Assembly: GCA_015490395.1 (NCBI GenBank)
Contig: WFXX01000074.1
Coordinates: forward strand, 1-22,249
Direction: 5' to 3'
Source of the DNA: Gammaproteobacteria bacterium
Lineage (GTDB): Bacteria > Pseudomonadota > Gammaproteobacteria > DRLM01
Length of the DNA stretch: 22,249 nt
Part shown: piece after piece, positions 1 through 7,688 of the stretch
How positions within the stretch are numbered: the stretch's first letter is position 1
How the letters are laid out: each line of letters starts with the position of its first letter
Position numbers and translations under genes: made by a program
The notes under the pieces: model-generated
Databases searched by the model: none
What the model saw: only the letters and a program-made list of their open reading frames with translations
What the model was told of the DNA's origin: nothing

Positions 1-140
1 ATGCACAGGTGCATGGGGCAGCGCATGCGCTGCTCGCCGTAGCGCGCCGCGAGGGCCTCCTCCACGCGGCGGATGCGCAGCATGGCCCGATAGAGCCCGG
101 GCAGGTCCGCGGACCAGGCGGGGGAGGCGCGCCCGCTCAT
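1..140 (-). CDS. Thiamine-diphosphate-dependent dehydrogenase E1, alpha subunit (N-terminal fragment, cut by window edge)
   Basis: The first 46 codons of a gene that runs off the left edge. The start codon at 138-140 overlaps the stop of the preceding kinase gene (ATGA overlap), so translation is probably coupled. The visible protein has the typical N-terminus of pyruvate/acetoin-type E1 alpha subunits: a helix reading LYRAMLRIRRVEEAL, followed by a basic stretch ending in RCPMHLC. This corresponds to the conserved segment just before the IGQE motif of the family. E1 alpha binds thiamine diphosphate with a beta subunit and decarboxylates a 2-oxo acid. Members with the RCP.HL variant also occur in surface-sugar gene clusters, where their substrate is unknown to me. 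The catalytic part and any beta subunit lie outside the window. The identification rests on a short segment and on operon position. Confidence 0.7.
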   Translation of the reverse strand, partial: MSGRASPAWSADLPGLYRAMLRIRRVEEALAARYGEQRMRCPMHLC

Positions 141-1708
141 TTGAGCAGCGTCCCCACGAACTTGCGCAGGGCGGCGCGCCGCACCGGCTCGCGGTTGCAG
201 ACGATCTGCACGTCCAGGGCCGCCGCGGCCGCCCCCAGGAAGGCGGCCAGCTCGGCGGGCAGCCCGCCGGCCAAGGCCAGGGAGGCCACCGCCAGGAAGG
301 CGTCCCCGGCGCCGATGCGGTCCACCACCTGGGTGGCCAGGGCCGGCACGGCCAGACCCTCGCCGCCGTCGGCCATCCAGAGCCCCCTGGCGCCCCGGGT
401 CACCGCCACCTGCCGCGCCCCGAGGCGCCGCCGCAGGGACTCGGCGAGGGTCTCCACGGGGGAGGCGGGATCGGCGCAGGCCAGCCGCAGCTCGGGCTCG
501 TTGAGGGCCACGAAGTCGGCGCGCCGGTAGCGGGTCACCGCGTGGAAGCCCCGGTTGCCGCTGTTGAGCTGGGCGTTCACCGCCAGGAAGGGTGCGCGCT
601 CGCACAGCAGCGCCACCATCTGCGGGTTGACGAAGCCGTTGCCGAAGTCCGGCACCACCACCGCGTCGTAGCCGGCGAGGTGCCGCTCCAGCCAGGCGGC
701 CACCGCCCGGCCCACGGCCCCCTCGGTGAGCGGGCCACCGCCGAGGTAGACCTCGAAGAGCTTGCCCAGGTCCTCGCCCACGTAGCGGCGCTTGACCAGG
801 GTGGCGCGCTCCGGGTGCACGAAGAAGACCGGCTCCACTCGCTCGCCCAGGCTGGCCCGCAAGAAGGCCTCGTGGGAGTCGCGGCCGCCGAGCCCGGTGA
901 CCAGGGTCACCGAGCCGGCCAGCTCGGCCAGATGGTTGGCCACCGCCACCGCCCCGCCGGCGAAGCGCTCCTCGCCCTCGTAGCGCACCGCCAGGGCGTA
1001 CCCCTTGCCCGTCTGGCCGAGGGGCGTGGTGTAGTGGTATTCGTCCACGATGCAGTCGCCCACCACCAGCACCCGCAGCCCCCTCAGGCCCTCCAGGGCC
1101 CGGTCCACGGCCTCGGGCTCGTGGCGGGCCCGCAGCCGGTCCAGATAGGCCCGGACCCGAGGCTCGAAGACCCCGAAGTGCTCGTTGAGCAGGCGGGTGG
1201 AGCTGGAGGTGAGCTCGTCGGTGAACAGGATCCGGCCGCCCGCGGCCTCCACCGCGGCCCGCTCCTGGACGATGGCGCCGGTGACGTCCCTGGCCGCGTC
1301 GCGATAGTCCGAGCCCTTGGCGTAGACGTGCGGGCGCAGGGCCTCGATGACGTTCACCGCCGTGGGGGCGTGGTTGACCGCCACGTAGTCCACGCACTCG
1401 AGTGCCGCCAGGTTCTCCGCGCGCAGGCCCTCGGTGAACACGGGCCGTCCTGGCCCCTTGTTGACGTGGGCGTCGGCGGTGACGGTGACCAGGAGCACGT
1501 CGCCCTCGCGGCGGGCACGCTGGAGGTGGCGGATGTGGCCGATGTGCAGCAGGTCGAAGGTGCCGTGGCAGAGGACCAGGCGCAGGCCGCGGGCCCGCAG
1601 GGCCCGTGCCACCCGGGCCAACTCCCCGAGCGGGTAGATCTTGCGCCGGGCATCGGCCCGGCGGTCCTCCGCCTCCGCCGGCAGCGCGCTAGGCCCGAGC
1701 GGCGCCAT
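137..1708 (-). CDS. Bifunctional sugar nucleotidyltransferase / PfkB-type sugar kinase (HldE-like, domains in inverted order)
   Basis: 523 residues with two enzymes fused. Residues about 40-175 form a cytidylyltransferase-fold nucleotidyltransferase: GTFDLLHIGH at 49-58 holds the HxGH nucleotide-binding motif, and SSSTRL near 168-173 is the second signature. Residues about 210-523 form a ribokinase/PfkB kinase: VGDCIVDEY near 217-224, GGAVAVANHL at 251-260, and DRIGAGDAFL at 463-472 with catalytic Asp469. In Escherichia coli HldE (heptose 7-phosphate kinase plus heptose 1-phosphate adenylyltransferase) the kinase comes first; here the order is reversed. With the GmhA-like isomerase upstream, the inferred role is phosphorylation and nucleotide activation of a heptose-like sugar, but neither sugar nor nucleotide can be read from sequence. 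ATG 1708 has a GGGAGG ribosome binding site 6 nt upstream and overlaps the isomerase gene by 20 bp. Confidence 0.85.
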   Translation of the reverse strand: MAPLGPSALPAEAEDRRADARRKIYPLGELARVARALRARGLRLVLCHGTFDLLHIGHIRHLQRARREGDVLLVTVTADAHVNKGPGRPVFTEGLRAENLAALECVDYVAVNHAPTAVNVIEALRPHVYAKGSDYRDAARDVTGAIVQERAAVEAAGGRILFTDELTSSSTRLLNEHFGVFEPRVRAYLDRLRARHEPEAVDRALEGLRGLRVLVVGDCIVDEYHYTTPLGQTGKGYALAVRYEGEERFAGGAVAVANHLAELAGSVTLVTGLGGRDSHEAFLRASLGERVEPVFFVHPERATLVKRRYVGEDLGKLFEVYLGGGPLTEGAVGRAVAAWLERHLAGYDAVVVPDFGNGFVNPQMVALLCERAPFLAVNAQLNSGNRGFHAVTRYRRADFVALNEPELRLACADPASPVETLAESLRRRLGARQVAVTRGARGLWMADGGEGLAVPALATQVVDRIGAGDAFLAVASLALAGGLPAELAAFLGAAAAALDVQIVCNREPVRRAALRKFVGTLLK

Positions 1709-2312
1709 GGCAGGCCTCCCGGACCGTGGCGGGGCCCCGCTCCAGGGCCAAGCGGTCGGTGAGATGATGGAGCAGGAACAGGTGCCCCAGCTCCACCACC
1801 CCGTAGTCGTCGGACTCCAGCCAGTAGTTCAGCGTGCCCAGGGCCCGGAGGGGATTGTCCCCGCGGAAGCCGCTGAGGGTCAGGAGCGAAGCCCCCGTGG
1901 CCAAGGCCACGCGGGCAGCGTTGAGGATGTTGGGCGAGCGGCCCGAGCTGCTGATGGCCACCACCAGGTCCCCCCGGCGCAGGTGCCGGCCCAGGGCCAA
2001 GGCGTAGGCCCGCTCGTAGCCGTGGTCATTGCTCAGGCAGGTCAGCAGCGGGGCGTCGTGCACCGTGGCCGCCCGCAGCCCCGCTCCGCGCATGAGATCG
2101 GTGGCCGCGTGGCTAGCCACCGCTGCGCTGCCCCCGTTGCCCACCAGGTACACCGTCCCGCCCCGGGCCCCGGTGGCCCGCAGCAGGCCCAGGGCCCGCT
2201 CCAGGCCCTCCTCGGCCTCGAGGGGCAGGCCCTCGACGTCGGTGAACACGCCGCCGCGCACCGCCGCGCAGAAGGCCTCCGCGGCCGACGGCAGGCTCCT
2301 GTAGGTCAGCAT
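1689..2312 (-). CDS. SIS-domain sugar-phosphate isomerase, GmhA-like
   Basis: 207 residues forming one SIS (sugar isomerase) domain. The phosphosugar-binding signatures are clear: GNGGSAAVASH at 58-68 and ISSSGRSPN at 120-128. The C-terminal helix VELGHLFLLHHLTD matches the end of GmhA, which converts sedoheptulose 7-phosphate to D-glycero-D-manno-heptose 7-phosphate in the cytoplasm. By eye the E. coli GmhA catalytic glutamate pair aligns with T71-D72 here, so the exact reaction is uncertain. The gene lies between the epimerase (7-bp overlap at its start) and the kinase/nucleotidyltransferase (20-bp overlap at its end), so the three are almost certainly co-translated. No GmhB-type phosphatase, normally the step between kinase and nucleotidyltransferase, is seen in the window. 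A phosphosugar-responsive regulator is unlikely because there is no DNA-binding domain. Confidence 0.82.
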   Translation of the reverse strand: MLTYRSLPSAAEAFCAAVRGGVFTDVEGLPLEAEEGLERALGLLRATGARGGTVYLVGNGGSAAVASHAATDLMRGAGLRAATVHDAPLLTCLSNDHGYERAYALALGRHLRRGDLVVAISSSGRSPNILNAARVALATGASLLTLSGFRGDNPLRALGTLNYWLESDDYGVVELGHLFLLHHLTDRLALERGPATVREACHGAARA

Positions 2313-3328
2313 GGCCGTTCCTCCCCCTGCGCCAGGTAACGGAACCAGTTCCGGGTGGCCGCCCGGATCCCCTCGGCATCCCAGACCGGGGCCTCGCGCC
2401 AGGCCTCCAGCCCCTCCAGCATGCGGCGCACCCCCTCCTCGAAGGGCACCCGCGGCCGCCAGCCCAGCAGGCGCCGGATCTTGCCGATGTCGGCGAAGGT
2501 GCAATCCGGCTCGCCCGGGCGCTTGGGCAGCTGGACCACCTCCCCCCCGATGAGCTCGGCCAGGCGGTTGATGCTGTAGTGCCCCCCGCTGCCGACGTTG
2601 AACACCTCCCCCACCGCCGCCGGCTCGCGGGCGGCGGCCAGGAAGGCCTCCACCACATCGGTGACGTAGGTAAAGTCCCGGGTCTGGGTGCCGTCGCCGA
2701 CCACGGTCAGTGGTCGGCCGTTGGCCCGCTGGGCCAGGAAGACGCCGAAGACCGCCCCGTAGGCCCCGCTGGTGCGGGCTCGGGGCCCGTAGACGTTGAA
2801 CAGCCGCAGCGAGACCACCGGCAGGCCGTAGACCTGGCCCCAGTGCAGCACCAGCTCCTCCCCCAGGCGCTTGGTGAGGGCATAGGGATACTGGGGCCGG
2901 ATGGGGGCCTCCTCCGGGGTGGGGTAGACGTCGGGGATGCCGTAGCAGGAGGAAGAGGCCGCGTAGACCAGCCGCTGCACGCCGCAGGCGCGCGCGCACT
3001 CCAGCACCGTCAGGGTGCCCCGGACGTTGGTCTCGAAGTAGTCCACCGGCCGGTCGATGGAGGGCACGATGTCCGCCTTGCCGGCCAAGTGGAAGACCCA
3101 GCCCGCGCCCGCAAAGGCGGGGGCGATGGCCTCGCGGTCGGCCACGTCGGCCACCACCAGCTCCACGCCTCCCCGGGCGCGGGCGGCGGCCAGGTTCTCC
3201 GGACGTCCCGAGGAGAGGTCGTCCACCACGGCGATGCGCCGCACCCCAGCGCGCTGGAGCCGCTCCACCAGGTGGCTGCCGATGAAGCCGGCTCCCCCTG
3301 TCACCACGGCCTTTTCGGGCAAACTCAT
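2306..3328 (-). CDS. NAD-dependent nucleotide-sugar epimerase/dehydratase (extended SDR family)
   Basis: 340 residues, the usual length for extended short-chain dehydrogenases such as UDP-glucose 4-epimerase and WbpP-type enzymes. The Rossmann motif GGAGFIG is at 11-17 and the acidic residues binding the NAD ribose (VVDDLSSG) at 34-41. The active site shows SSSCYG at 125-130 and YPYALTK at 147-153, giving the Tyr149-x3-Lys153 pair. Motifs NVYGPRAR and FNVGSG are also typical. It probably epimerises or dehydrates an NDP-sugar made by, or fed into, the adjacent pathway. The substrate cannot be assigned: 4-epimerase, heptose epimerase and dehydratase are all possible. Downstream of the radical SAM gene (30-bp gap) and overlapping the SIS gene by 7 bp. 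Confidence 0.88.
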   Translation of the reverse strand: MSLPEKAVVTGGAGFIGSHLVERLQRAGVRRIAVVDDLSSGRPENLAAARARGGVELVVADVADREAIAPAFAGAGWVFHLAGKADIVPSIDRPVDYFETNVRGTLTVLECARACGVQRLVYAASSSCYGIPDVYPTPEEAPIRPQYPYALTKRLGEELVLHWGQVYGLPVVSLRLFNVYGPRARTSGAYGAVFGVFLAQRANGRPLTVVGDGTQTRDFTYVTDVVEAFLAAAREPAAVGEVFNVGSGGHYSINRLAELIGGEVVQLPKRPGEPDCTFADIGKIRRLLGWRPRVPFEEGVRRMLEGLEAWREAPVWDAEGIRAATRNWFRYLAQGEERPC

Positions 3329-3358
3329 GCGCGCTCCTCCGTTGCGCCCTTTTCCGAC

Positions 3359-4450
3359 TCAGATGAAGTTCACGTGCGGCACCCGCTCCTCGGCCAGGTC
3401 AGCCAGGTAGCGGTTGACCTCGTCCATGCGGCAGTTCCTGCGGCAGCCGCTCACGTCCAGTTCCCGGCGCACGTGCTCGAAGCTGCGCCGGCGCGCCTCG
3501 CCCTCCCAGATCTCGCGGAAGCTGCGCTCCAGGAGGTTCCCGTAGCGGAAGCGCTCGTCCAGGAGGTAGGCGCTGCAGCCCCACACCGAGCCATCGGCCA
3601 TCACGTAAGCCCAGAAAAAGGGCGTGGCATGACAGCGGACATAGCCCCGGCGAGCCTCACCGTACTTGCGCATGGTGCGTCGCCGGAAGATGACCCGGAA
3701 CCCTTCGGTGGCATAGCCCAGGAGGCGCTCCTCCAGGGCCAGGTATTCGGCGTAGTCCAGGCCCGCGTAGCGGCGGGTGCGGCTGAAGGGATGCTGGGAG
3801 TAGGGCTTGACCACCAGGTAGTCCACGCCCAGCTCGTCCCGGCACAGCGCCGCCAGGCGCTCCAGCTCGTGGGCGTTCTCCGGTAGCAGCAGGGTCTGAA
3901 CCCCCACCGTGCAGCCACCGCTGGCGCGGGCCTCGACCAGGGTGCGCAGGTGTTCCAAGGCGCGGTGGAAATCCCGCTCTGGGGCCCGGTGGATGCGGGC
4001 GTAGGTCTCGGGCGTGCCCGCGTTCACCGAGGCCTTGATCCAGGCCACGTGGGGCAGGGCCTCCTCGGCGAAGCCCGTGGGCAGGACAGTGGCGTTGGTG
4101 GTGAAGGCCACATCCACGCCCTCTTGGGCGCAAGCGCGCACCAGCTCCACGATGCCCTTGTGCAGCAGCGGCTCGCCCTCGCCGGCGAACATCACGCTGC
4201 GCACCCCCAGCCGGCCCATCTCCCGGAGCCGCTCGGCCATCAGAGCGGTGGGCAGCCGCCTGGCCTGGTAGCCGATGTAGTCCACCGCGCAAAACAGGCA
4301 GCGGTGGTTGCAGGCCCCCACGGGGGAGACCTCCACGTAGACCGGATAGACCCGCTTGGCCCGCTCCCAGTCGTCCCCCGCCTCCAGCCACTGGGCCACA
4401 CGCCGGGGGTGGTACATGAGCTTGTGCCCGTCGATGGCGTAGGGATCCAC
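3359..4450 (-). CDS. Radical SAM protein with SPASM-like C-terminal cysteines
   Basis: 363 residues. The radical SAM cluster motif CNHRCLFC (Cys47, Cys51, Cys54; CX3CX2C) binds the 4Fe-4S cluster that cleaves S-adenosylmethionine, and AGEGEP at 89-94 corresponds to the GGEP SAM-binding motif. The C-terminal third has Cys273, Cys292, Cys336 and Cys340 with the YGNLLERSFREIWEG segment typical of SPASM domains, which carry auxiliary iron-sulfur clusters. The substrate is unknown: SPASM enzymes modify peptides, sugars or aminoglycosides, and many uncharacterised members sit in cell-surface polysaccharide clusters. First gene of the sugar operon. It starts at GTG 4450, preceded by a GAGGGG ribosome binding site and, 23 nt further up, the predicted start point of a sigma54 promoter. 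Confidence 0.87.
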   Translation of the reverse strand: MDPYAIDGHKLMYHPRRVAQWLEAGDDWERAKRVYPVYVEVSPVGACNHRCLFCAVDYIGYQARRLPTALMAERLREMGRLGVRSVMFAGEGEPLLHKGIVELVRACAQEGVDVAFTTNATVLPTGFAEEALPHVAWIKASVNAGTPETYARIHRAPERDFHRALEHLRTLVEARASGGCTVGVQTLLLPENAHELERLAALCRDELGVDYLVVKPYSQHPFSRTRRYAGLDYAEYLALEERLLGYATEGFRVIFRRRTMRKYGEARRGYVRCHATPFFWAYVMADGSVWGCSAYLLDERFRYGNLLERSFREIWEGEARRRSFEHVRRELDVSGCRRNCRMDEVNRYLADLAEERVPHVNFI

Positions 4451-4483
4451 GTCAACCCCTCGCTCTTGCCCCGTTGCCGCCCT

Positions 4484-4499
4484 TGCAGGAGGCGTGCCA
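4484..4499 (-). promoter_or_regulatory. Predicted sigma54 (-24/-12) promoter of the sugar/radical SAM operon
   Basis: Read on the minus strand the site is TGGCACGCCTCCTGCA, against the sigma54 consensus TGGCACG-N4-TTGCA. The GG and GC dinucleotides are exactly 12 nt apart, and only one base of the TTGCA half differs. The predicted start point is near 4473, giving a 23-nt leader with a GAGGGG ribosome binding site before the GTG at 4450. Placement and match are both good; activity is inferred. Confidence 0.78.
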
Positions 4500-4555
4500 G
4501 GGCCAGGCAGTGCGGGAGAACGGGTACTTGCCGGATGGCGGGCCCACCGCGAGCT

Positions 4556-4581
4556 CCGGGTGCCGGGAATCCGGCACCCGG
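4556..4581 (-). terminator. Perfect 11-bp stem hairpin after flgL (possible terminator)
   Basis: CCGGGTGCCGG (4556-4566) pairs perfectly with 4571-4581 around a 4-base loop. It lies 28 bp after the flgL stop codon and before the sigma54 promoter of the sugar operon, the position expected for a boundary between transcription units. No T-run follows on either strand, so it may be a weak or Rho-assisted terminator, or an mRNA-stabilising 3' end. Confidence 0.5.
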
Positions 4582-4608
4582 GGTGCCAAGCCCGACGCCC
4601 GCAGAGGT

Positions 4609-5505
4609 TCAGAGATACTGGAAGAGGCTCAGGCCCTGGATGCGGGTGAAGCTGCGCTGCGCGGCCTCCAGGGCGGTCAGGCGCAGCTGGAACTCGCTGA
4701 TGGCTGCGGCATAGTCCAGGTCCTCGACGCGGGAGAGGACCCGCCGGTACTGCAGCAGGGCGTCCTCGTTGACCCCGTCCTGGGCATCCAGGGCGTTGAG
4801 GCGAGCGCCCACCCGGCCGCGAATGGTAGCCAGATGATCTATCACCCGGTCCAGGTCGTCCAGGGTCTGGGAAGGCGGCGGCAGGCCCGCTTCCAGACGG
4901 GCGGCCAGGCCCTGGAGCACGGCGAAGGCATCCCCCGAGAGGCCGGGCACCTCCATGAACACCCCACGACCTTCGTCGCCCACGGCCACCCGCCGGGTAG
5001 GACCGATCTGGACCTCCCGCACGCCGGTATCGCCCAGGTAGCTGAAGGTGCCATTGCCGTTGTCTTTAAACGGGGCCTGCAGGCTGCGGTAGCCGGCGAA
5101 GAGGTACTCGCCCTGGGGATCGCGGGTGTTGGCCGTCTCCAGCAGCCCCCGGAGAAGCTGCCGCACCTCAGCGCCCATGGACCGCCGGTCCTCCGCCGAG
5201 AGGGCAGCGTTGCCGCCCTGCACCGCAAGCTCCCGGGCTCGCTGAAGCAGGTCCGTGGCCTCGCTCAGCGCTGTCTCCTCCAGCTCCAAGCGGGAACGTG
5301 CCCGCGCGATGTTGCGTTGGTATTGCTGCGTTGCCGCGATAGCCCCTTTGAGGTCCAGAGCCTGGACGGCGCCGGCCGGATCGTCGGCGGGGCTCAGCAG
5401 CCGCTTACCCGTGGAGAGCTGGAGCTGGTTGCGGGCGAGACGGGCCTGCTGGTCCAGGAGCGCGGCGGTGGCCGCCTGCTGCATCTGATAGGTGGCGATG
5501 CGCAT
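4609..5505 (-). CDS. flgL: Flagellar hook-filament junction protein FlgL (HAP3)
   Basis: 298 residues, close to the usual size of FlgL. The flagellin-like D0/D1 ends are recognisable: the N-terminus MRIATYQMQQAATAALLDQQ with LSTGKRLLSPADDPAGAVQA near 31-50, and a C-terminal helix ending RSFTRIQGLSLFQYL. FlgL forms the second junction ring between hook and filament and is exported by the flagellar type III apparatus. It is the last gene of the rod-hook operon, starting 15 bp after flgK behind a strong GGGAGGAGG ribosome binding site. The canonical flgK-flgL order supports the call over flagellin. Confidence 0.95.
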   Translation of the reverse strand: MRIATYQMQQAATAALLDQQARLARNQLQLSTGKRLLSPADDPAGAVQALDLKGAIAATQQYQRNIARARSRLELEETALSEATDLLQRARELAVQGGNAALSAEDRRSMGAEVRQLLRGLLETANTRDPQGEYLFAGYRSLQAPFKDNGNGTFSYLGDTGVREVQIGPTRRVAVGDEGRGVFMEVPGLSGDAFAVLQGLAARLEAGLPPPSQTLDDLDRVIDHLATIRGRVGARLNALDAQDGVNEDALLQYRRVLSRVEDLDYAAAISEFQLRLTALEAAQRSFTRIQGLSLFQYL

Positions 5506-5520
5506 GGCCTGCCTCCTCCC

Positions 5521-7686
5521 TCAGCGTCCCAGGGCGCGCAGCAGGGTGTCGAACAGGCCCTGGGCCATGGCCACCACCCGGGCCGCCGCCTGGTAGGCCT
5601 GCTGGTACTGCAGGAGCGCCGCGGCCTCCTCGTCAAGGTTCACCCCGGAGACGGCCTCGCGGGCCTTCTCGGCCTGGCGCAGCAGGGCCTCCCGGGCCTC
5701 CTGGGTCTGACGGGCGTTGCGGGTGCGGGCACCTACGTCCGAGACCAGGCGGCCGTAGGCCTCGCGGTAGGTGGCCGTGCCACCTTCGGTCTCCTGGGCC
5801 TGGTCCAGGGCAGCCAAGGCCAAGGCGTTGCGGTTGTCCCCTGCCCCGCCGGTGTTGGGACCGATGGTGAAGCGGTCCCCCGCCGCCGGCGTGCCCCGGA
5901 TGATCACCGTCCAGCCGTTGTAGCTGATGGGTTGGCCGGGAGTGTAGCTCACCGAGGTGGTGGGGGTGCCGGTTGTGGCCCCGCTCACCGTGAAGGTGGT
6001 AGGGCTGGTAAAGGTGATGGTGACCGGGTCCTGGAGATTGGGATCGTAGTCGTTCAAGAGGACGGCGTCGGTGATGCTCCCCGATCCAGTGTTGGCGGCA
6101 TCTGCGCTGGCCGCTAGGTGGTCCACGTAGAAGCGGTCCCCCGCCGCCGGGCTACCGTTGATACGCACCTCCCAGCCGTTGAAGCGGATGGGGGCCCCGG
6201 CCGTGTAGCTCAGGCCCTGAGCCAGCACCGCCCCGGTGGTCTCGTCGGTGACGTCAAAGGTGGTGGCCGAGGTAAAGCGAATGGTGACCCGGTCGTCCGG
6301 CGAGTTCACCCGGCCGGTGTCGATGGTGGCCGTGCCGGTGTTGCCCGCGGCGGCCTCGGCCCGGATCAGGGACGCGGCGGCCACCTCCGAGGGGGCACCC
6401 ACCTTCAGATCCAGCTCCTCGGCGGCCACCGCCGTGGGCTGGATCAGGAAGGTGTCTCCCGGCGCGGCACCTGCCTGGACGGTGAGACGCATCCCGTCGA
6501 TGAGCGGCGTGGTGTAGCTTGCCGCCCCTCCAGTGTCGATGGCGAAGGTCTGCCCATCGGAGAGCCGGGTGAGGGTGTAGAGGCCGCCGCCATCGTAGCG
6601 CAAGCTGTAGTCGCTGGTGGTCAGCCCCGGAGCGCTGACCAGGGACGCCTGCACCTGCCCGGTGCCGGCATTGGCCGTGGAGGCGCGCACCTTAGGCTGG
6701 GGAAGGATGAAGAGATCCCCCCCGGCGTTGCCGTTGAGGTCCTGGCCCAGCCGGTGCTGCCGGTTGACGCCGAGGGCCAGGGCCGCAGCCAGGCGCCCCA
6801 GGGCGTTGCGGGCCGGTTCGACCACCTCCTCACGAACCCGCAGCAGGCCCCCCAGGCGCCCGCCGCGCATGAAGTCGGTCACCTCCACCAGGCCACCGCC
6901 GGTGGTGAGGGAGACCTCCTCACGCTCCGGATCGAAGCGGTTGCGGGTGACCTCCAGCTGCTGGGCACGCGCGCCTACCACCAGGGCCTGTCCGGAGCCG
7001 ATGAAGACGTTCACTGCGCCATCGTCCTGGGGCACGGCCTTCACCCCCACCAGCCTGGCCAGCTCGGTGAGGGCCTGGTCCCGACGGTCCAACAGGTCGT
7101 TAGGCGGCTGGCCGGTGGCCCCTTGAATGGCCACGATGCGCTCGTTGAGGTCAGCGATGGAGCCAGCCAGCTCGTTGATCTCTCCCACCAGGGAGCGCAT
7201 GCCGGTGCCGATCTGGCCCAGGATCTCCCGCAGCCGCCAGGCCATGTCCCGAAAGCGCTCCACCAAGGCGCGGGCGCTACCCAGCAGGCTCTGGCGCACC
7301 GGGATGGAGGTCGGGTCGCTAGCTACCTCCTGAAAGGCATCGAAGAGCTCCCGCAGCCCCGGGGCCACCCCTGCCTGCGAGTCGGCTAGCAGATTGTCCA
7401 CCTGGGAGGCGATGCGCCGGTAATCGCGCATCTCCTCCACCGAGGCGGTGTAGTCGCGCACCTGCCGCGTCAGGAAGGCGTCGTAGGCACGGCGCACACC
7501 CACCACGTCCACGCCCGTGCCGAAGTAGAAGCCGCCAAGGAATTGCGGCTCCCGTGCCCCTTGCTGCACCTGCTGCCGGGAATAGCCCTCGGTGTTGACG
7601 TTGCTGATGTTTTGCCCAACGGTGATCAGGCCCCGCTGGGCCACGAGCAGCCCCGAGAGCCCAATGTCGATGATACCGCCGGCCAT
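5521..7686 (-). CDS. flgK: Flagellar hook-associated protein FlgK (HAP1) with extra repeated domains
   Basis: 721 residues, long compared with about 550 in enteric FlgK. The N-terminus (IGLSGLLVAQRGLITVGQNISNVNTEGYSRQ) is the conserved D0 rod-type helix and motif. The C-terminus (SGVNLDEEAAALLQYQQAYQAAARVV) is the matching D0 helix. The extra length lies in the middle, where three related beta-rich units of about 80 residues occur near 340-417, 446-523 and 530-610. Each ends in a pattern like NGW.V.I.G.PAAGDRF.I or its relative. FlgK forms the first hook-filament junction ring; the surface-exposed middle domain is variable in the family. Two bp downstream of flgJ. Confidence 0.95.
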   Translation of the reverse strand: MAGGIIDIGLSGLLVAQRGLITVGQNISNVNTEGYSRQQVQQGAREPQFLGGFYFGTGVDVVGVRRAYDAFLTRQVRDYTASVEEMRDYRRIASQVDNLLADSQAGVAPGLRELFDAFQEVASDPTSIPVRQSLLGSARALVERFRDMAWRLREILGQIGTGMRSLVGEINELAGSIADLNERIVAIQGATGQPPNDLLDRRDQALTELARLVGVKAVPQDDGAVNVFIGSGQALVVGARAQQLEVTRNRFDPEREEVSLTTGGGLVEVTDFMRGGRLGGLLRVREEVVEPARNALGRLAAALALGVNRQHRLGQDLNGNAGGDLFILPQPKVRASTANAGTGQVQASLVSAPGLTTSDYSLRYDGGGLYTLTRLSDGQTFAIDTGGAASYTTPLIDGMRLTVQAGAAPGDTFLIQPTAVAAEELDLKVGAPSEVAAASLIRAEAAAGNTGTATIDTGRVNSPDDRVTIRFTSATTFDVTDETTGAVLAQGLSYTAGAPIRFNGWEVRINGSPAAGDRFYVDHLAASADAANTGSGSITDAVLLNDYDPNLQDPVTITFTSPTTFTVSGATTGTPTTSVSYTPGQPISYNGWTVIIRGTPAAGDRFTIGPNTGGAGDNRNALALAALDQAQETEGGTATYREAYGRLVSDVGARTRNARQTQEAREALLRQAEKAREAVSGVNLDEEAAALLQYQQAYQAAARVVAMAQGLFDTLLRALGR

Positions 7687-7688
7687 CC

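Noticed and set aside
542..1762. Long open frame on the plus strand (about 400 codons) opposite the kinase gene
   Set aside because: No family resemblance, low-complexity Gly/His/Gln-rich product; a typical antisense shadow of a GC-rich gene.
2579..3886. Plus-strand open frame of 435 codons opposite the epimerase and radical SAM genes
   Set aside because: It spans two real genes and their gap on the other strand and has no recognisable domain.
4474..6117. Plus-strand open frame of 547 codons across flgL and flgK
   Set aside because: Antisense to two confidently identified genes; composition follows GC bias, with no motifs.
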